From contig CAUYUJ010016357.1 in NCBI GenBank assembly GCA_963575745.1, positions 159,001-187,916 on the forward strand: a DNA stretch of 28,916 nucleotides. The letters run 5' to 3'. The translations under genes and the position numbers were made by a program. Within the stretch, counting starts at the first letter, position 1. Every line of letters begins with the position of its first letter. Source of the stretch: Prorocentrum cordatum (taxonomy: Eukaryota; Sar; Dinophyceae; Prorocentrales; Prorocentraceae). Under the pieces are notes generated by a model. The model searched no databases and was not told the DNA's origin. It saw only the letters and a list, made by a program, of their open reading frames with translations. Below are positions 1 through 8,867 of the stretch, one piece after another.

Positions 1-265
1 GCGGCCGCGCTCAGGGACCACCCCCTGCGCACCCCCGATGGTGTCGAGAAAATGCCACGCCTGCTATGCCCTGGACGACCGTCGTGCATAGCGGCCGCGC
101 TTGGGAACCACACCTTGCGCACCCACTATGGTGTCGAGAAAGTACAACGCCTGCCACGCTCTCCGACCCTGGCACGCATAGAGGCCGCGTTGAGAGACCA
201 CCCTTTCCGCGCCCCCTCTGGTGTCGAGAAACTGCCGCGCCTGCCACGTGCCCCTCTATGTGGGG
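1..265. repeat. 90-bp tandem repeat, about 2.9 units, cut by the window start
   Basis: Units begin at 1, 91 and 181, each with GCGGCCGCGCT or a close variant (GAGGCCGCGTT in the third), followed about 38 bases on by GGTGTCGAGAAA. The period is exactly 90 bp and divergence between units is moderate. The array may continue to the left of the window. The unit does not resemble the other 90-bp satellite in the window, so the shared length may be coincidence. No gene is supported here. Confidence 0.85.
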
Positions 266-282
266 CCTGCCACGCTCTCCGA

Positions 283-331
283 CGTGTGTGTGTGTGTGTG
301 TGTGTGTGCGTGTGTGTGTGTGTGTGTGTGG
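283..331. repeat. (TG)n microsatellite
   Basis: Almost uninterrupted TG dinucleotides with a single TGCG interruption near 307-310. Confidence 0.97.
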
Positions 332-375
332 TGCGATGCGATCACGCCTGCCGTGCCCTGCGCGCTAGCCCCACG

Positions 376-541
376 TGCTCTGCTGTGCTGAGCTGTGCTG
401 TGCTGTGCCGAGCTGAGCTGTGCTGTGCTGTGCTGAGCTGAGCTGAGCTGTGCTGTGCTGTGCTGAGCTAAGCTGAGCTGTGCTGAGTTGTGCTGAGCAG
501 TGCTGTGCTGTGCTGTGCTGTGCTGTGCTGTGCTGCGCTGT
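376..541. repeat. Pentamer array of GCTGT and GCTGA
   Basis: About 33 copies of a 5-bp unit, alternating GCTGT and GCTGA with a few GCTAA and GCCGA variants. The same pentamer run, in a few copies (GCTGTGCTGTGCTGCGCCG), lies inside every module A unit elsewhere in the window. The minus-strand Ser-Thr-Ala-Gln repeat frames across it are repeat translations. Confidence 0.93.
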
Positions 542-687
542 GTGAGAAGGGGATGAGGGAGGAGGTGAAGGTGAACGCGGGTGCGGCGCGGCAGGGAAGA
601 AAACCATAACCCCACGAAGCATGTGGGGAAGAACAATCGCGCGAAGCAGCGGTCCGGAGCCAGGCCTCCCCCCCCTCCCCCCCCCTT

Positions 688-697
688 CGCCCAGTGT
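688..697. repeat. Target-site duplication, left copy, of F element 1
   Basis: CGCCCAGTGT directly before the element. Identical to 866-875 on the other side. Confidence 0.78.
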
Positions 698-865
698 TAA
701 GTCGGGCCTGCCCCCGCCCCCTACAGAGGATTTTCTACGGAAAATTAAAAATACCCAACAAATACTCGAAAATGGTGAACACACACAAATATTTAACAAA
801 ATGGTCCCAGACTATTTCTGGACTATTTTTGGATATTCCTCCTGTAGAGGGACAAGCCCGACTTC
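698..865. mobile_element. Family F MITE-like element, copy 1, with 10-bp target duplication
   Basis: The two ends are inverted copies: AAGTCGGGC..CCCTACAG..AGGA on the left and TCCTCCTGTAGAGGG..GCCCGACTT on the right. The element is 168 bp and AT-rich inside (CAGACTATTTCTGGACTATT). It is flanked by an exact 10-bp direct repeat, CGCCCAGTGT, at 688-697 and 866-875. It is too short to code for a transposase, so it must have moved with help from elsewhere. A 9-11 bp duplication is typical of Mutator-type transposition, but the superfamily is inference. Confidence 0.8.
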
Positions 866-875
866 CGCCCAGTGT
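866..875. repeat. Target-site duplication, right copy, of F element 1
   Basis: CGCCCAGTGT directly after the element. In uninterrupted family E copies this motif occurs only once (as CGCCCAATGT when the 14176 copy is read in this orientation). Confidence 0.78.
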
Positions 876-905
876 CGAAACGCCGAATATAAGAGAACGC
901 TCACC

Positions 906-1443
906 AGGACAATCGGACCTTTCGAACCTTCTCGCCCTCTCCGCCCGCAGACAGCTCGCGACACTCTGTTTTGTCCGTCCGGTCCGCGGCCCCAGGCCCC
1001 CCCGCTGCGCTGCACCGTATCTGCGCGTGATGGCAGCGAGCTTCGAAGCGGGCCTCAATCGGCGTTGGACAAACCTCCCTGTAGTAAACCACCCTTTAGT
1101 GAAAACGGCCTAGGACCGAAAACGACGGACCTGGACCCCGCAAAAATGACGGCCGCGACGCCCTCCCGCGAGCCGAGAACGGCCAATTCGTTAATCGACG
1201 TGTCAGGGTAGGAGGTCTATCAACCTCCGAATAAAGGGGCCTCCTAAGACGGGGTCCGCGTAGAGTGGAGGCCCGTCCACAAGAACCTCCCACAAGAAAC
1301 CCGACCCTGAGACCCCAGGACGTCCACGGACTGATGGTGTGGGAGCGTCACGCCTTCCATCGAAAAAACAGCGAAGCCCAAGAAACCCAAGCCACCCTGG
1401 AGGCAAGCAGGTGCTTCTTGGCATGGGTCACCACTGTCAATAA
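906..1443. other. Unique-looking sequence with no supported gene
   Basis: No repeat family seen elsewhere in the window covers this stretch. Open frames of 60-196 codons occur on both strands, but none shows a recognisable motif and they overlap freely, as expected in GC-rich noncoding DNA. Confidence 0.5.
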
Positions 1444-1589
1444 GGTCGGAGAATCGCGCCGCATCGGCGATGCATCGGCGATGCAAGGACGACGCCAGCG
1501 GTGTATCGGCGACGACAGCACGGGGAAAGTCGGGCTCCACATCGAGCCGCATCGGCGATGCATCCACGATGCGGCGCGATCCTCCGACC
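1444..1589. mobile_element. Family G foldback element (GCATCGGCGATGC)
   Basis: The left arm, 1444-1484 (GGTCGGAGAATCGCGCCGCA then GCATCGGCGATGC units), is the inverted complement of the right arm, about 1546-1589 (GATGCGGCGCGATCCTCCGACC), with about 60 bp between. Arm identity is high over roughly 40 bp. A related sequence in the other orientation lies at 27715-27790. It codes for nothing and is best read as a foldback or MITE-like repeat. No target duplication was identified. Confidence 0.65.
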
Positions 1590-1697
1590 ACGTCTACTCG
1601 GACCCCATCCGGGTGGCCTGCCCTCGGAAAACAGAGACCAAAAGAGAGCCGCCAGGATTGAAACAACCACGACGTCGCAGGAGGTCTGGGCTGGGAT

Positions 1698-1853
1698 TTG
1701 GTCGGGCATGTCGTCCTACAAGCGGACGTTGGAAGAAACATGAACATTTTCAAACAATATGCAAACATGATCAAACATAGTCGAAAAATCGTGCCCACCT
1801 TATTTGTGGACTATTCTTGAATAGTCATTCTGTAGAGGGACATGCCCGACTTC
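1698..1853. mobile_element. Family F MITE-like element, copy 2
   Basis: Inverted ends are GTCGGGCATGTCGTCCTAC at 1701 and GTAGAGGGACATGCCCGAC ending at 1850. Internal sequence shares GGACTATTCTTGAATA-like motifs with copy 1. The 10 bases outside each end (1688-1697 and 1854-1863) share the core GCTGGGA in the same register, 7 of 10 matching. This supports a decayed 10-bp target duplication like that of copy 1. Confidence 0.72.
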
Positions 1854-2024
1854 ACGCTGGGAGGGTCGCGGCTGGCGGCCGCGCGTCGACGGCGGCGGGA
1901 CGCACGCGGCCGCCAGCCGGCGGCGCCTCCCACGCCATGAGCGGCGTCGCCTCCGCCAGCTCGGCCAGGGCAGCCGCGACCTGCCCGCGCGCGAGTGTGG
2001 GCGTGCTGAGCTGGGGGCCTGGTG
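1852..2024 (-). pseudogene. Coding-like stretch, unrecognised protein, stop next to an F element
   Basis: On the minus strand, TTTGCAG at 2031-2025 looks like a 3' splice acceptor. It is followed by an open frame of about 57 codons with a strongly G/C third position, including QVAAALAELAEATPLMAWEA. The frame stops at 1854-1852, at the junction with the neighbouring F element. Composition suits a dinoflagellate exon and differs from the repeats around it. The protein is not recognised. It may be a truncated exon or a chance frame in GC-rich DNA. Confidence 0.25.
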
Positions 2025-2043
2025 CTGCAAACCAGCACATACT

Positions 2044-2096
2044 AAGGTCGGGAAAGTCCTCCTACAGGCGGATGCTGGAAAGAAACTCAACTCAAG
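2044..2096 (+). repeat. Partial family F end
   Basis: GGTCGGGAAAGTCCTCCTACAG matches the left end of F elements. It is followed by a tail (CTCAAGCAGTCGTCCAGA) also seen near 5250-5268. No right arm is present before module A begins at 2113. Confidence 0.5.
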
Positions 2097-2112
2097 CAGT
2101 CGTCCAGAAAAA

Positions 2113-2954
2113 CATGATCGACCCACGAACCCGGAAAGGAATGTAGAACTGTAACACATGGCAGCGTTTTCAAAGACACCTGATTGGGTGACGGGCAAAT
2201 GCAATACTGAAGGTATCGATCTTGATGTACCCTGCCGAGGGCTGTGCTGTGCTGCGCCGTGCTGAATTGCGATGTGCCATGGCGCGACTGTGCTCTATAG
2301 CCTCGTGGATCGAGTCCTCCTTTGCATCCGAGTCCTGACCGAACTGATCTGGATCTTAAGCTCGAGCTGCCTGAACACATAGTAGCTGCCCCAGAGCTAA
2401 TGGACAGGGGAACATGCCAGGAGGACGCGCCGCGAAACGTCCCAAGGGATGCGCCAGGCGACGTGCCAGGGGACGTGCCATGGGGTCGCACCGCGGGACG
2501 TGCCAAGGGGACGCGCTACGGAACGTGCCAATGGATGTGCCACGGGATGTGCCAGGGGACGCGCGACGCGACGTGCCAGGGGGACTCGCCAAAGGACGCC
2601 CCACGGAACGTGCCAAGGAACGTGCCAAGTTGCAATGCTGAGTGCATCGACCTTGATGTACCGTGCCGAAATCAGTGCTGTGCTGCGCCGTGCTGAATTG
2701 CGATGTGCCATGGCGCGATTGTGCTCTATAGCCTCGTGGATCGAGTCCTCCTTTGCATCCGAGTCCTGACCGAACTGATCTGGATCTTAAGCTCGAGCTG
2801 CCTGAACACATAGTAGCTGCCCCAGAGCTAATGGACAGGGGAACATGCCAGGAGGACGCGACGCAGAACGTCTCAAGGGACGCGCCAAGCGACGTGCCAA
2901 GGGACGTGCCATGGGGACGCATCGCGGGACCTGCCAAGGGGACGCGCTACGGAA
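2113..2954 (+). repeat. Module A block 1, two units
   Basis: It starts at the conserved edge AACATGATCGACCC and runs through AGACACCTGATTGGG, GTATCGATCTTGATGTACC, the GCTGTGCTG run, CGAACTGATCTGGATCTTAA and the GACGTGCCA-rich part. A second unit begins near 2640 without the 5' edge. It passes into module D at about 2955 (GGGGACAAGCGTTTCGCTCG). The Arg-rich frames across it (ATCQGTCHG, GRATERANG) are repeat translations. Confidence 0.88.
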
Positions 2955-3480
2955 CGTGCTGGGGACAAGCGTTTCGCTCGAGACATCCTGTCAAAATCAT
3001 CTGAATTCCTACGCGCGGGACGCTGCACGCGCGAGACATCCTCGGAATTCCTGCGAGCGGGACGTGAAAACAAGCATTTCGCCTGAGACATCCTTTGAAT
3101 TCTGGCCCCCCACGAGGCCACCGCTCGAGACATCCTCCAATTTTGCAAAACCAGCGTTTCGCTCGAGACATCCTCAACAAATTATGAAAAACAAGCGTTT
3201 CGCTCGAGACATCCTGTCAAAATCCAAAGAAATCCAAATACCCGCGCGCGGGACGCGGCACGCGCGAGACATCCTCAGAAATTCCTGCGCGAGGGGCGCT
3301 TTTCCGTGTCGCGGTCGGCTCTGCAAAACCAGCGCGTCGCTCGAGACATCCTCAACAAATTCTGAAACCAAGCGTTTCGCTCGAGACATCCCCAACTCTG
3401 CAAAACCAGCGTCTCGCTCGAGACATCCTCAACAAATTTTGAAAAACAAGCGTTTCGCTCGAGACATCCTCAAAATTTAA
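2955..3480 (+). repeat. Module D block 1
   Basis: About a dozen irregular units of roughly 35-57 bp, each centred on GAGACATCCTC, alternate between CAAGCGTTTCGCTCGAGACA and GCGCGGGACGCGGCACGCGC types. Confidence 0.85.
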
Positions 3481-3600
3481 TTCGCCGGCCCTCTTCCCAC
3501 TCGTTATTTATCGCAAAAGAAATTCGCCGGCCCTCTTCCCGTCAAACCCGGGGGGAAACCATCTAAAAGAGAACCCTGGGCTTATGCCCTTTCCGGGAAT
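3481..3600 (+). repeat. Module B, short copy 1
   Basis: TTCGCCGGCCCTCTTCCC occurs twice, followed by GTCAAACCCGGGGGGAAACC and the terminal AACCCTGGGCTTATGCCC and TTTCCGGGAA. GGGC-TTAT-GCCC can form a small hairpin. Confidence 0.75.
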
Positions 3601-3689
3601 TAGCCCGGCGAAGGACCCAATCATGCGCAGCTGTGAGTACCACAGTTGTGAATATATTCTTCGGTGGCGCTCCCTATGGGGTCGCGAAC

Positions 3690-4357
3690 CGTATGATGGG
3701 GGGTGCCGAATGGTGTGATGGGGTACACAACACGAACGAAAACGATAGGTCTGAGTATGAAAGTTTGAGCGCGGGCTAATCTAAACACGAGCGAGTCTGA
3801 TTCTGAATGAGTATGCGTGCGATTGATTCTATTTGGATGAGTGCGAGCGTGGAGTCGCCTAGTGTAAATGTACGCGACTGTGAATGGTTTGGGTCTGCCT
3901 GGTTCTGAAAACTCGCGACGCTGAGCGTAGCTTCCGCAAGGCGTTTCCTGGGAACCCCGACGGCAGCGCCCGCGCGCCGCGACGCCCATGTCGGCACGCC
4001 CCACACGAGGATCGCGCCCGCTTCCTCCCCTTCTTGTCCTTCCTCTTTGCCCGAGCACTCCGAAGTTCAAGGCTACGGGCGCCGCGCTACGCGGAGCCCC
4101 CGCGACGCGCGCAGGTCGCCACGAAAGGGTCGCAGTGACGCGCGCAGTTCGTCCGCTATGCGGAGCAGAAGAGTGCTTGCAGGCTAACTGATAGCGCGCA
4201 TGGTTTTGGTTGCTGGGCGGGCGGAGCGACGACGGGCGAGCGAGGCGCTGGGCAGAGCGCAGCGCGGAGTTCGCGCGACGCGCGCTGGTCGCCCGGAGAG
4301 GGTCTCAGCGACGCGCGCGGCTGGGGCGGGCCGCTCCTCAGGTCAGCCCTGGCGGAT
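3690..4357. other. Unique stretch within S, including a roughly 180-bp direct duplication
   Basis: No gene is supported. Two related segments, CGACGCGCGCAGGTCGCC (about 4100-4142) and CGACGCGCGCTGGTCGCC (about 4277-4319), each run on to GGGTCNCAGYGACGCGCGC. Short open frames on both strands show no motif. Confidence 0.5.
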
Positions 4358-4458
4358 AAACTCTGTGAAACCGAGCTCCCTGGCGAAAACCGTTGCTTCC
4401 CTCCTGCACCGCTTCGTGCGCGCCGCAAACTGCTCCAGCTGCTTCCGCAAGCCCGAAT
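4350..4458 (-). pseudogene. Short coding-like segment, unrecognised
   Basis: On the minus strand a frame of about 33 codons includes LRKQLEQFAARTKRC and VFARELGFTEFIRQG, then a stop near 4350. The mix of residues is amphipathic and unlike the Pro/His/Gly-rich satellite translations beside it. Upstream it runs straight into the satellite. It may be a captured exon piece or chance. No family is recognised. Confidence 0.15.
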
Positions 4459-4965
4459 TGGGGGTGCGGGACGCATGCGGGCGGCGGCACTGGGGCCTTC
4501 GGTGCAACTAGCTCCCCATGGGGCCACGAAGCGTGCGAGGGGTGTGCCGATTTGGGTGTGCGGGACGCATGCGGGCGGCGGCACTGGGGCCTTCGGTGGC
4601 CGAGTTGGGTGTGCGGGACGCATGCGGGCGGCAGCACTGGGGCCTTTGATGGAGCTCCCTATGGGGCCACGAAGCGTGTGAGAGGTGTGCCGAGTTGGGT
4701 GAGCGGGGCGCATGCGGGCGGCAGCACTGGGGCCTTTGATGGAGCTCCCTATGGGGCCACGAAGCGTGTGAGGGGTGTGCCGAATTGGGTGAGCGGGACG
4801 CATGCGGGCGGCGGCACTGGGGCCTTCGGTGGAGCTCCCTATGGGGCCGCGAAACGTGTGAGGGGTGTGCCGATTTGGGTGTGCGGGACGCAAGCGGGCG
4901 GCGGCACTGGGGCCTTCAGTGGAGCTCCCTATGGGGCCGCGGAACGTGTGAGGGGTGTGCCGAAG
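4459..4965 (-). repeat. 90-bp satellite, inverted array
   Basis: Units contain GGAGCTCCCTATGGGGCC, CGTGTGAGGGGTGTGCCGA and GCATGCGGGCGGCGGCACTG. Spacing is 90 bp in the ordered part (for example near 4708, 4798 and 4888), with one shortened unit near 4590. It is the reverse complement of the 7036-8460 array. Because 90 is a multiple of three, several frames stay open by default. Confidence 0.9.
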
Positions 4966-4966
4966 C

Positions 4967-5146
4967 TGATGACGATGATGGTTTCGATGATGGCGATGAT
5001 GATGGTGATGAGGATGATATTGACGATGATGATGGTGATGATGATGAGGACGACGACGATCACGGTGATGATGACGATGATGATACTGATGATGATGATG
5101 ATGATGATGATGATGCTGATGATGATGATGATGACGATGATGGTGG
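4967..5146. repeat. (GAT)n microsatellite
   Basis: GATGATGAC-type triplet array with mutations. Poly-Asp and poly-Met frames across it are repeat translations. Confidence 0.95.
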
Positions 5147-5220
5147 GAGGGAGGAGGTAGAGGAGAGAAATGAGGATGCGGGGCGCTGTCTCTTCAAAAA
5201 GAGGACCCAACACCACAGGA

Positions 5221-5342
5221 TAGTTGGGAAACACTCCAACAAGTTTTAAGTCAAGCAATCGTCCAGACAAAACAGCTCCCACAAGCACGACAAATTATCG
5301 CCAAACTATTTTTCTACTATTCTTGAATCCCGACTTAAGCAT
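5221..5342 (+). repeat. Degraded family F element or fragment
   Basis: GTTGGGAAACACTCC resembles an F left end. CAAACTATTTTTCTACTATTC and the end AATCCCGACTTAAG resemble the F interior and right end. It overlaps the inner end of S, so one of the two boundaries is uncertain. Confidence 0.4.
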
Positions 5343-5614
5343 ATGCGGATATGTCCCGGCAGATCTGGCGCCGGGAGGCCGCTGCCAGGCCCCTGGAGCG
5401 CCAAAAAACTACCGGCCCCAGGGAAAGAGTCGGAACTTCAGGGGGCCCCGCACGGGAAAACGAGACGTCGGAGGTCCGGGGAAGAGGGAGAGAGGGAGGG
5501 AGAGACGGTTAGAGAGATCGTCGAGGCTTGAGGATTGCGGACCCTAGGCAAGGTCTGGGGTCTGGGGGTCGACCTTGGATGAGGAACGGTCCAATATACA
5601 TGTGCACTTATGCT

Positions 5615-5615
<1 letters not shown>
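5343..5615. other. Unassigned sequence
   Basis: No gene or repeat shared with the rest of the window is apparent. It includes a G/A-rich portion at 5480-5520. Confidence 0.4.
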
Positions 5616-5650
<35 letters not shown>

Positions 5651-5806
5651 AAGAAAGAGAGAGAAAAAGAGAGAGAGAGAGAAAGAGAGAGAACACAAAA
5701 GAAAGAGAGAGAGAGAGAGAGAGAGATAAAGAAAGACAATGGGGGAGAGAGAACGAATTAACGAGTGAGGGAGACCGAGATCGATAGAGAGAGAGAGAGA
5801 GAGATT
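5616..5806. repeat. (TA)n followed by (GA)n microsatellite
   Basis: TATATATATATA at 5616-5629 leads into GAGAGA with AAAG interruptions up to about 5804. It abuts the left edge of module A block 2. Confidence 0.95.
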
Positions 5807-5807
5807 A

Positions 5808-6240
5808 TGAACATGATCGACCCACGAACCCGGAAAGGAATATGAACATGTAAGGCATGGCAACGTTTCAAAGACACCTGATTGGGCGACGGGCAAACGC
5901 AATGCTGAGTGTATCGATCTTGATGTACCGTGCCGAGAGCTGTGCTGTGCTGCGCCGTGCTGAACTGCGATGTGCCATGCCGCGATTGTGCTCTATAGCG
6001 TTGTGGATCGAGTCCTCCTTTGCATCCGAGTCCTGACCGAACTGATCTGGATCTTAAGCTCGAGCTACCTCAGCACACAGGAGCTGCCCCAGAGCTAATT
6101 GACAGGGGAACCTGCCAGGAGGACGCGCCGCGGAACGTCCCAAGGGACGCGCCAGGCGACGTGCCAACGGACGTGCCACGAAGACGCACCGCGGGAAGTG
6201 CCGAGGGGACGCGCTACAGAACGTGCCAACGGACGTGCCA
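5808..6240 (+). repeat. Module A block 2, one unit
   Basis: Left edge GAACATGATCGACCC, then the standard order of A motifs. It joins the 42-bp module C array at about 6240 after GACGTGCCACGGGACGCGC. Confidence 0.88.
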
Positions 6241-6640
6241 CGGGACGCGCTCCCAGGGCCACGATCCCTTGTAAATTACGCTGCGTCCGCGCTCCCAGGG
6301 CCACGATCACTCGTAAATTACATTGGGGTCGCGCTCACAGGGCCCCGACCCCTTGTAAATTACGCTGCGTCCGTGCTCCCAGGGCCACGATCCATCGTAA
6401 ATCACGCTGCGTCCGAGCCCCCAAGGCCCCGATCCTTAGTATTTTCCGCTGCGCCCGCGCTCCACGGGCTACGAACATTATATTGCGTCCGAGCTCCCAA
6501 GGCCCCGACCCCTCCGAGGGCCACGATCCCTCCCAAATTACGCATGGTCCGCGCTCCAAACGCCACGATCCCTCGTAGATTACGCCGCGTCCGCGCTCCC
6601 AGGGCCTCCTGGGGCATGCTGGAGCGCCCAGGCCCCTCAA
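6241..6640 (+). repeat. Module C array 1, 42-bp tandem repeat
   Basis: About nine units of TCCCAGGGCCACGATCCC, then TCGTAAATTACGCTGCGTCC, with a period of about 42 bp (tcccaggg at 6251 and 6293). It ends at GGCCTCCTGGGGCATGCTGG. It is the uninterrupted counterpart of the array broken at 9931/11620. Frames such as PGPRSLVNYAASAL are 14-residue translations of the unit. Confidence 0.9.
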
Positions 6641-6929
6641 GTTTTGCAAAACAAGCGTTTCGCTAGAGACATCCTCTATGTTTTGGCGTGGAGGCGCACC
6701 ATCCTCGAGCGGGCACGCAAAAACTCAACATTTTCATGCTGAAGCAAAACAATTTAGATACTCCCTGTGTGGCCGAGGAAATCCTGGAACAAAAACAAGC
6801 GAATTAGTCGAGACATCCTCCAAATTTCTGCGCGCGGGACGCGGCACGCGCGAGACATCCTCGGAACTCCTGCGCGCGGGACGCTTTTCCGCGTTGCGGT
6901 CGGGGCTCTAGACCTAGTTGCTTTTTATT
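6641..6929 (+). repeat. Module D block 2
   Basis: TTTTGCAAAACAAGCGTTTCG and GAGACATCCTC units, CACCATCCTCGAGCGGGCAC, then two GCGCGGGACGC units ending TTTTCCGCGTTGCGGTCGG. It is interrupted at about 6929 by element S. Confidence 0.8.
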
Positions 6930-8588
6930 CCCAACCATCCTGTGGTGTTGGGTCCTCGTTTTGAGGAGACGGTGCCCCGCGTCTCCTCTCCTCTCCTTCC
7001 TTCCTCCTCCTCCGCCTCCTCCCTCATCCCTCTTCCCACCCCTCACACGTTTCGTGGCCCCATAGGGAACTCCACCGAAGGCCCCAGTGGCTGCCAGTGA
7101 CCGCGTCCACATGGCGGCGCCGCACCCATTTCTGCACACACCTCACACGCTTCGTGGCCCCATAGGGAGCTCCACCGAAGGCCCCAGTGGCCGCATCCAC
7201 ATGGCGGCGCCGCACCCATTTCGGCACACCCCTCACACGTTTCGTGGCCCCATAGGGGGCTCCACCGAAGGCACCAGTGGCCGCGTCCACATGGCGGCGC
7301 CGCACCCATGTCGGCACACCCCTCACACGTTTCGTGGCCCCATAGGGGGCTCCACCGAAGGCCCCAGTGGCTGCGTCCACATGGCGGCGCCGTACCCATT
7401 TCGGCACACCCCTCACACGCTTCGTGGCCCCATCGGGAGCTCCACCGAAGGCCCCAGTGGCCGCATCCACATGGCGGCGCCGCACCCATTTCGGCACACC
7501 CCTCACACGTTTTGTGGCCCCATAAGCAGCTCCACCGAAGGCCTCAGTGGCTGCGTTCGCATGGCGGCGCCGCGCCCATTTCGGCACACCCCTCACACGT
7601 TTCGTGGCCCCATAGGGAGCTCCACCGAAAACCCCACTGGCTGCGTCCGCATGGCGGCGCCGCACCCATTTCGGCACACCCCTCACACGTTTCGTGGCCC
7701 CATAGGGAGCTCCACCGAAGGCCCCAGTGGTTGCGTTCGCATGGCTGCGCCGCACCCATTTCGGCACACCCCTCACACGCTTCGTGGCCCCATAGGGAGC
7801 TCCACCGAAGGCCTAGTGGCTGCGTCCGCATGGAGGCGCCGCACCCATTTCGGCACACCCCTCACACGTTTCGTGGCCCCATAGGGAGCTCCACCGAAGG
7901 CCCCAATGGCTGCGTTCGCATGGCGGCGCCGTACCCATTTCGGCACACCCTTCACACGTTTCGTGGCCCCATCGGGAACTCCACCGAAGGCCCCAGTAGC
8001 TGCGTTCGCATGGCGGCGCCGCGCCCATTTCGGCACACCCCTCACACGCTTCGTGGCCCCATAGGGAACTCCACCGAAGGCCCCAGTGGCTGCGTCCGCA
8101 TGGCGGCGCCGCACCCATTTCGGCACACCCCTCACACTCCTCGTGGCCCCATAGGGAGCTCCACCGAAGGCCCCAGTGGCTGCGTTCGCATGGTGGCGCC
8201 GCGCCCATTTCGGCACACCCCTCACACGTTTCGTGGCCCCATAGGGAGCTCCACCGAAGGCCCTAGTGGCTGCGTTGGCATGGCGGCGCCGCGCCCATTT
8301 CGGCACACCCCTCACACGTTTCGTGGCCCCATAGGGAACTCCACCGAAGGCCCCAGTGGCTGCGTTCGCATGGTGGCGCCGCGCCCATTTCGGCACACAC
8401 CTCACACGTTTCGTGGCCCCATAGGGAGCTCCACCGAAGGCCCCAATGCTACCGCCCTCATGCGCCCCGTACGCCCAGGACAGCGTTCCGTGGCACGCCT
8501 TTCGTGGCCCCATAAGGAGCCCCACCGAAAGCGGCACCCACAAAACGTTATTCACAATTGCATATGGTTGGGTCCTTCGCCCGGATTT
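6930..8588 (+). mobile_element. Satellite-core element S, right copy
   Basis: It begins CCCAACCATCCTGTGG, continues GTTGGGTCCTCG, the GTCTCCTCTCC pyrimidine tract and about 16 satellite units, and closes CATATGGTTGGGTCCTTCGCCCGG. The D-B junction seen intact at 25160-25215 and 13530-13575 is split here: the left part ends AGACCTAGTTG and B resumes with ATGGTTTTACC. TTTTTATT occurs at 6922-6929 and 8589-8596 and may be a target duplication, although it is low complexity. Confidence 0.62.
7036..8460 (+). repeat. 90-bp satellite array, about 16 units
   Basis: ATGGCGGCGCCGCACCCAT recurs at 7201, 7291, 7381, 7471, 7561 and 7651, giving a period of exactly 90 bp, with a single 1-bp loss near 7820. 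Each unit holds TTCGTGGCCCCATAGGG and AGCTCCACCGAAGGCCCCAG. The loss moves the open frame from one register to the next. A last, more diverged unit lies at about 8500-8530. Confidence 0.95.
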
Positions 8589-8867
8589 TTTTTATTTTTG
8601 ATGGTTTTACCAAAAATGGCCCGCACCTTCTTTTTAACAAAGGAAAGCGGTGGTCCGCGGACCCCGTTATTTATCGAATCTCCGAGGTGGGGGGTCTACT
8701 TTCCTCGAGCGGACACGTGCGAACCGCGCTGTAATTACGCCGAATTGGACTTTACTTCGTTTTTTTTTTATCCAGCGGAAATCAGCCGGCCTTGGCCTCC
8801 TTCAAATCAAACCCGGGGGTAAACCTACTAAAAAAAGATCCTGGGCTTACGGCCTTTCCGGGAAAAA
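8589..8867 (+). repeat. Module B, long copy 1
   Basis: Shares AATGGCCCGCACC, GCGGTGGTCCGCGGACC, TTATTTATCGA, GCCGAATTGGACTTTAC, TCAAACCCGGGGGTAAACC and the terminal CCTTTCCGGGAAA with copies at 13558 and 25186. GGTCCGCGGACC is a perfect palindrome conserved in all three. It is directly joined to module A block 3. Confidence 0.85.

Larger units (their letters stand above)
630..905 (-). mobile_element. Family E inverted-repeat element, split by a nested F element
   Basis: On the minus strand, 905 down to 866 and then 697 down to about 630 match the family E copies at 14176-14410 and 26866-27084. Shared features are the GGTGAGCGTTCTCTTAT end, TTCGGCGTTTCGACA, the GGGCGGAAG plus poly-G tract, and TGGCTCCGGACC. 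Positions 698-865 are foreign and form an F element flanked by a duplicated CGCCCAGTGT. The far end, expected before about 630, is lost or too diverged to place. Confidence 0.65.
3616..5228 (-). mobile_element. Satellite-core element S, left copy (inverted)
   Basis: It matches the 6930-8588 copy in inverse orientation at both ends. The outer end (3616-3690) has CCCAATCAT, TTCACAA and the GGTGGCGCTCCCTATGGGG unit. The inner end (5150-5228) has a purine tract, GCGGGGCGCTGTCTC, GAGGACCCAACACCACAGGA and TTGGG. The core carries five to six 90-bp satellite units (about 4440-4965). This copy also holds a middle region (3690-4440) that the right copy lacks, and fewer satellite units. Short inverted CCCAAYYAT motifs near both ends may be its termini. 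Confidence 0.62.

Noticed and set aside
4156-5160. 245-255 codon frames on both strands
   Set aside because: Same satellite in inverse orientation plus a GAT microsatellite.
6241-6640. CRISPR-like array (and the other 42-bp arrays)
   Set aside because: Units are contiguous and fully repetitive with no unique spacers, in a eukaryotic genome.
7308-8822. 504-codon + frame and the 260-265-codon frames on both strands over the satellite
   Set aside because: They are translations of a 90-bp tandem repeat (30 residues per unit) that is open in several frames on both strands, and the frame moves with a 1-bp loss.
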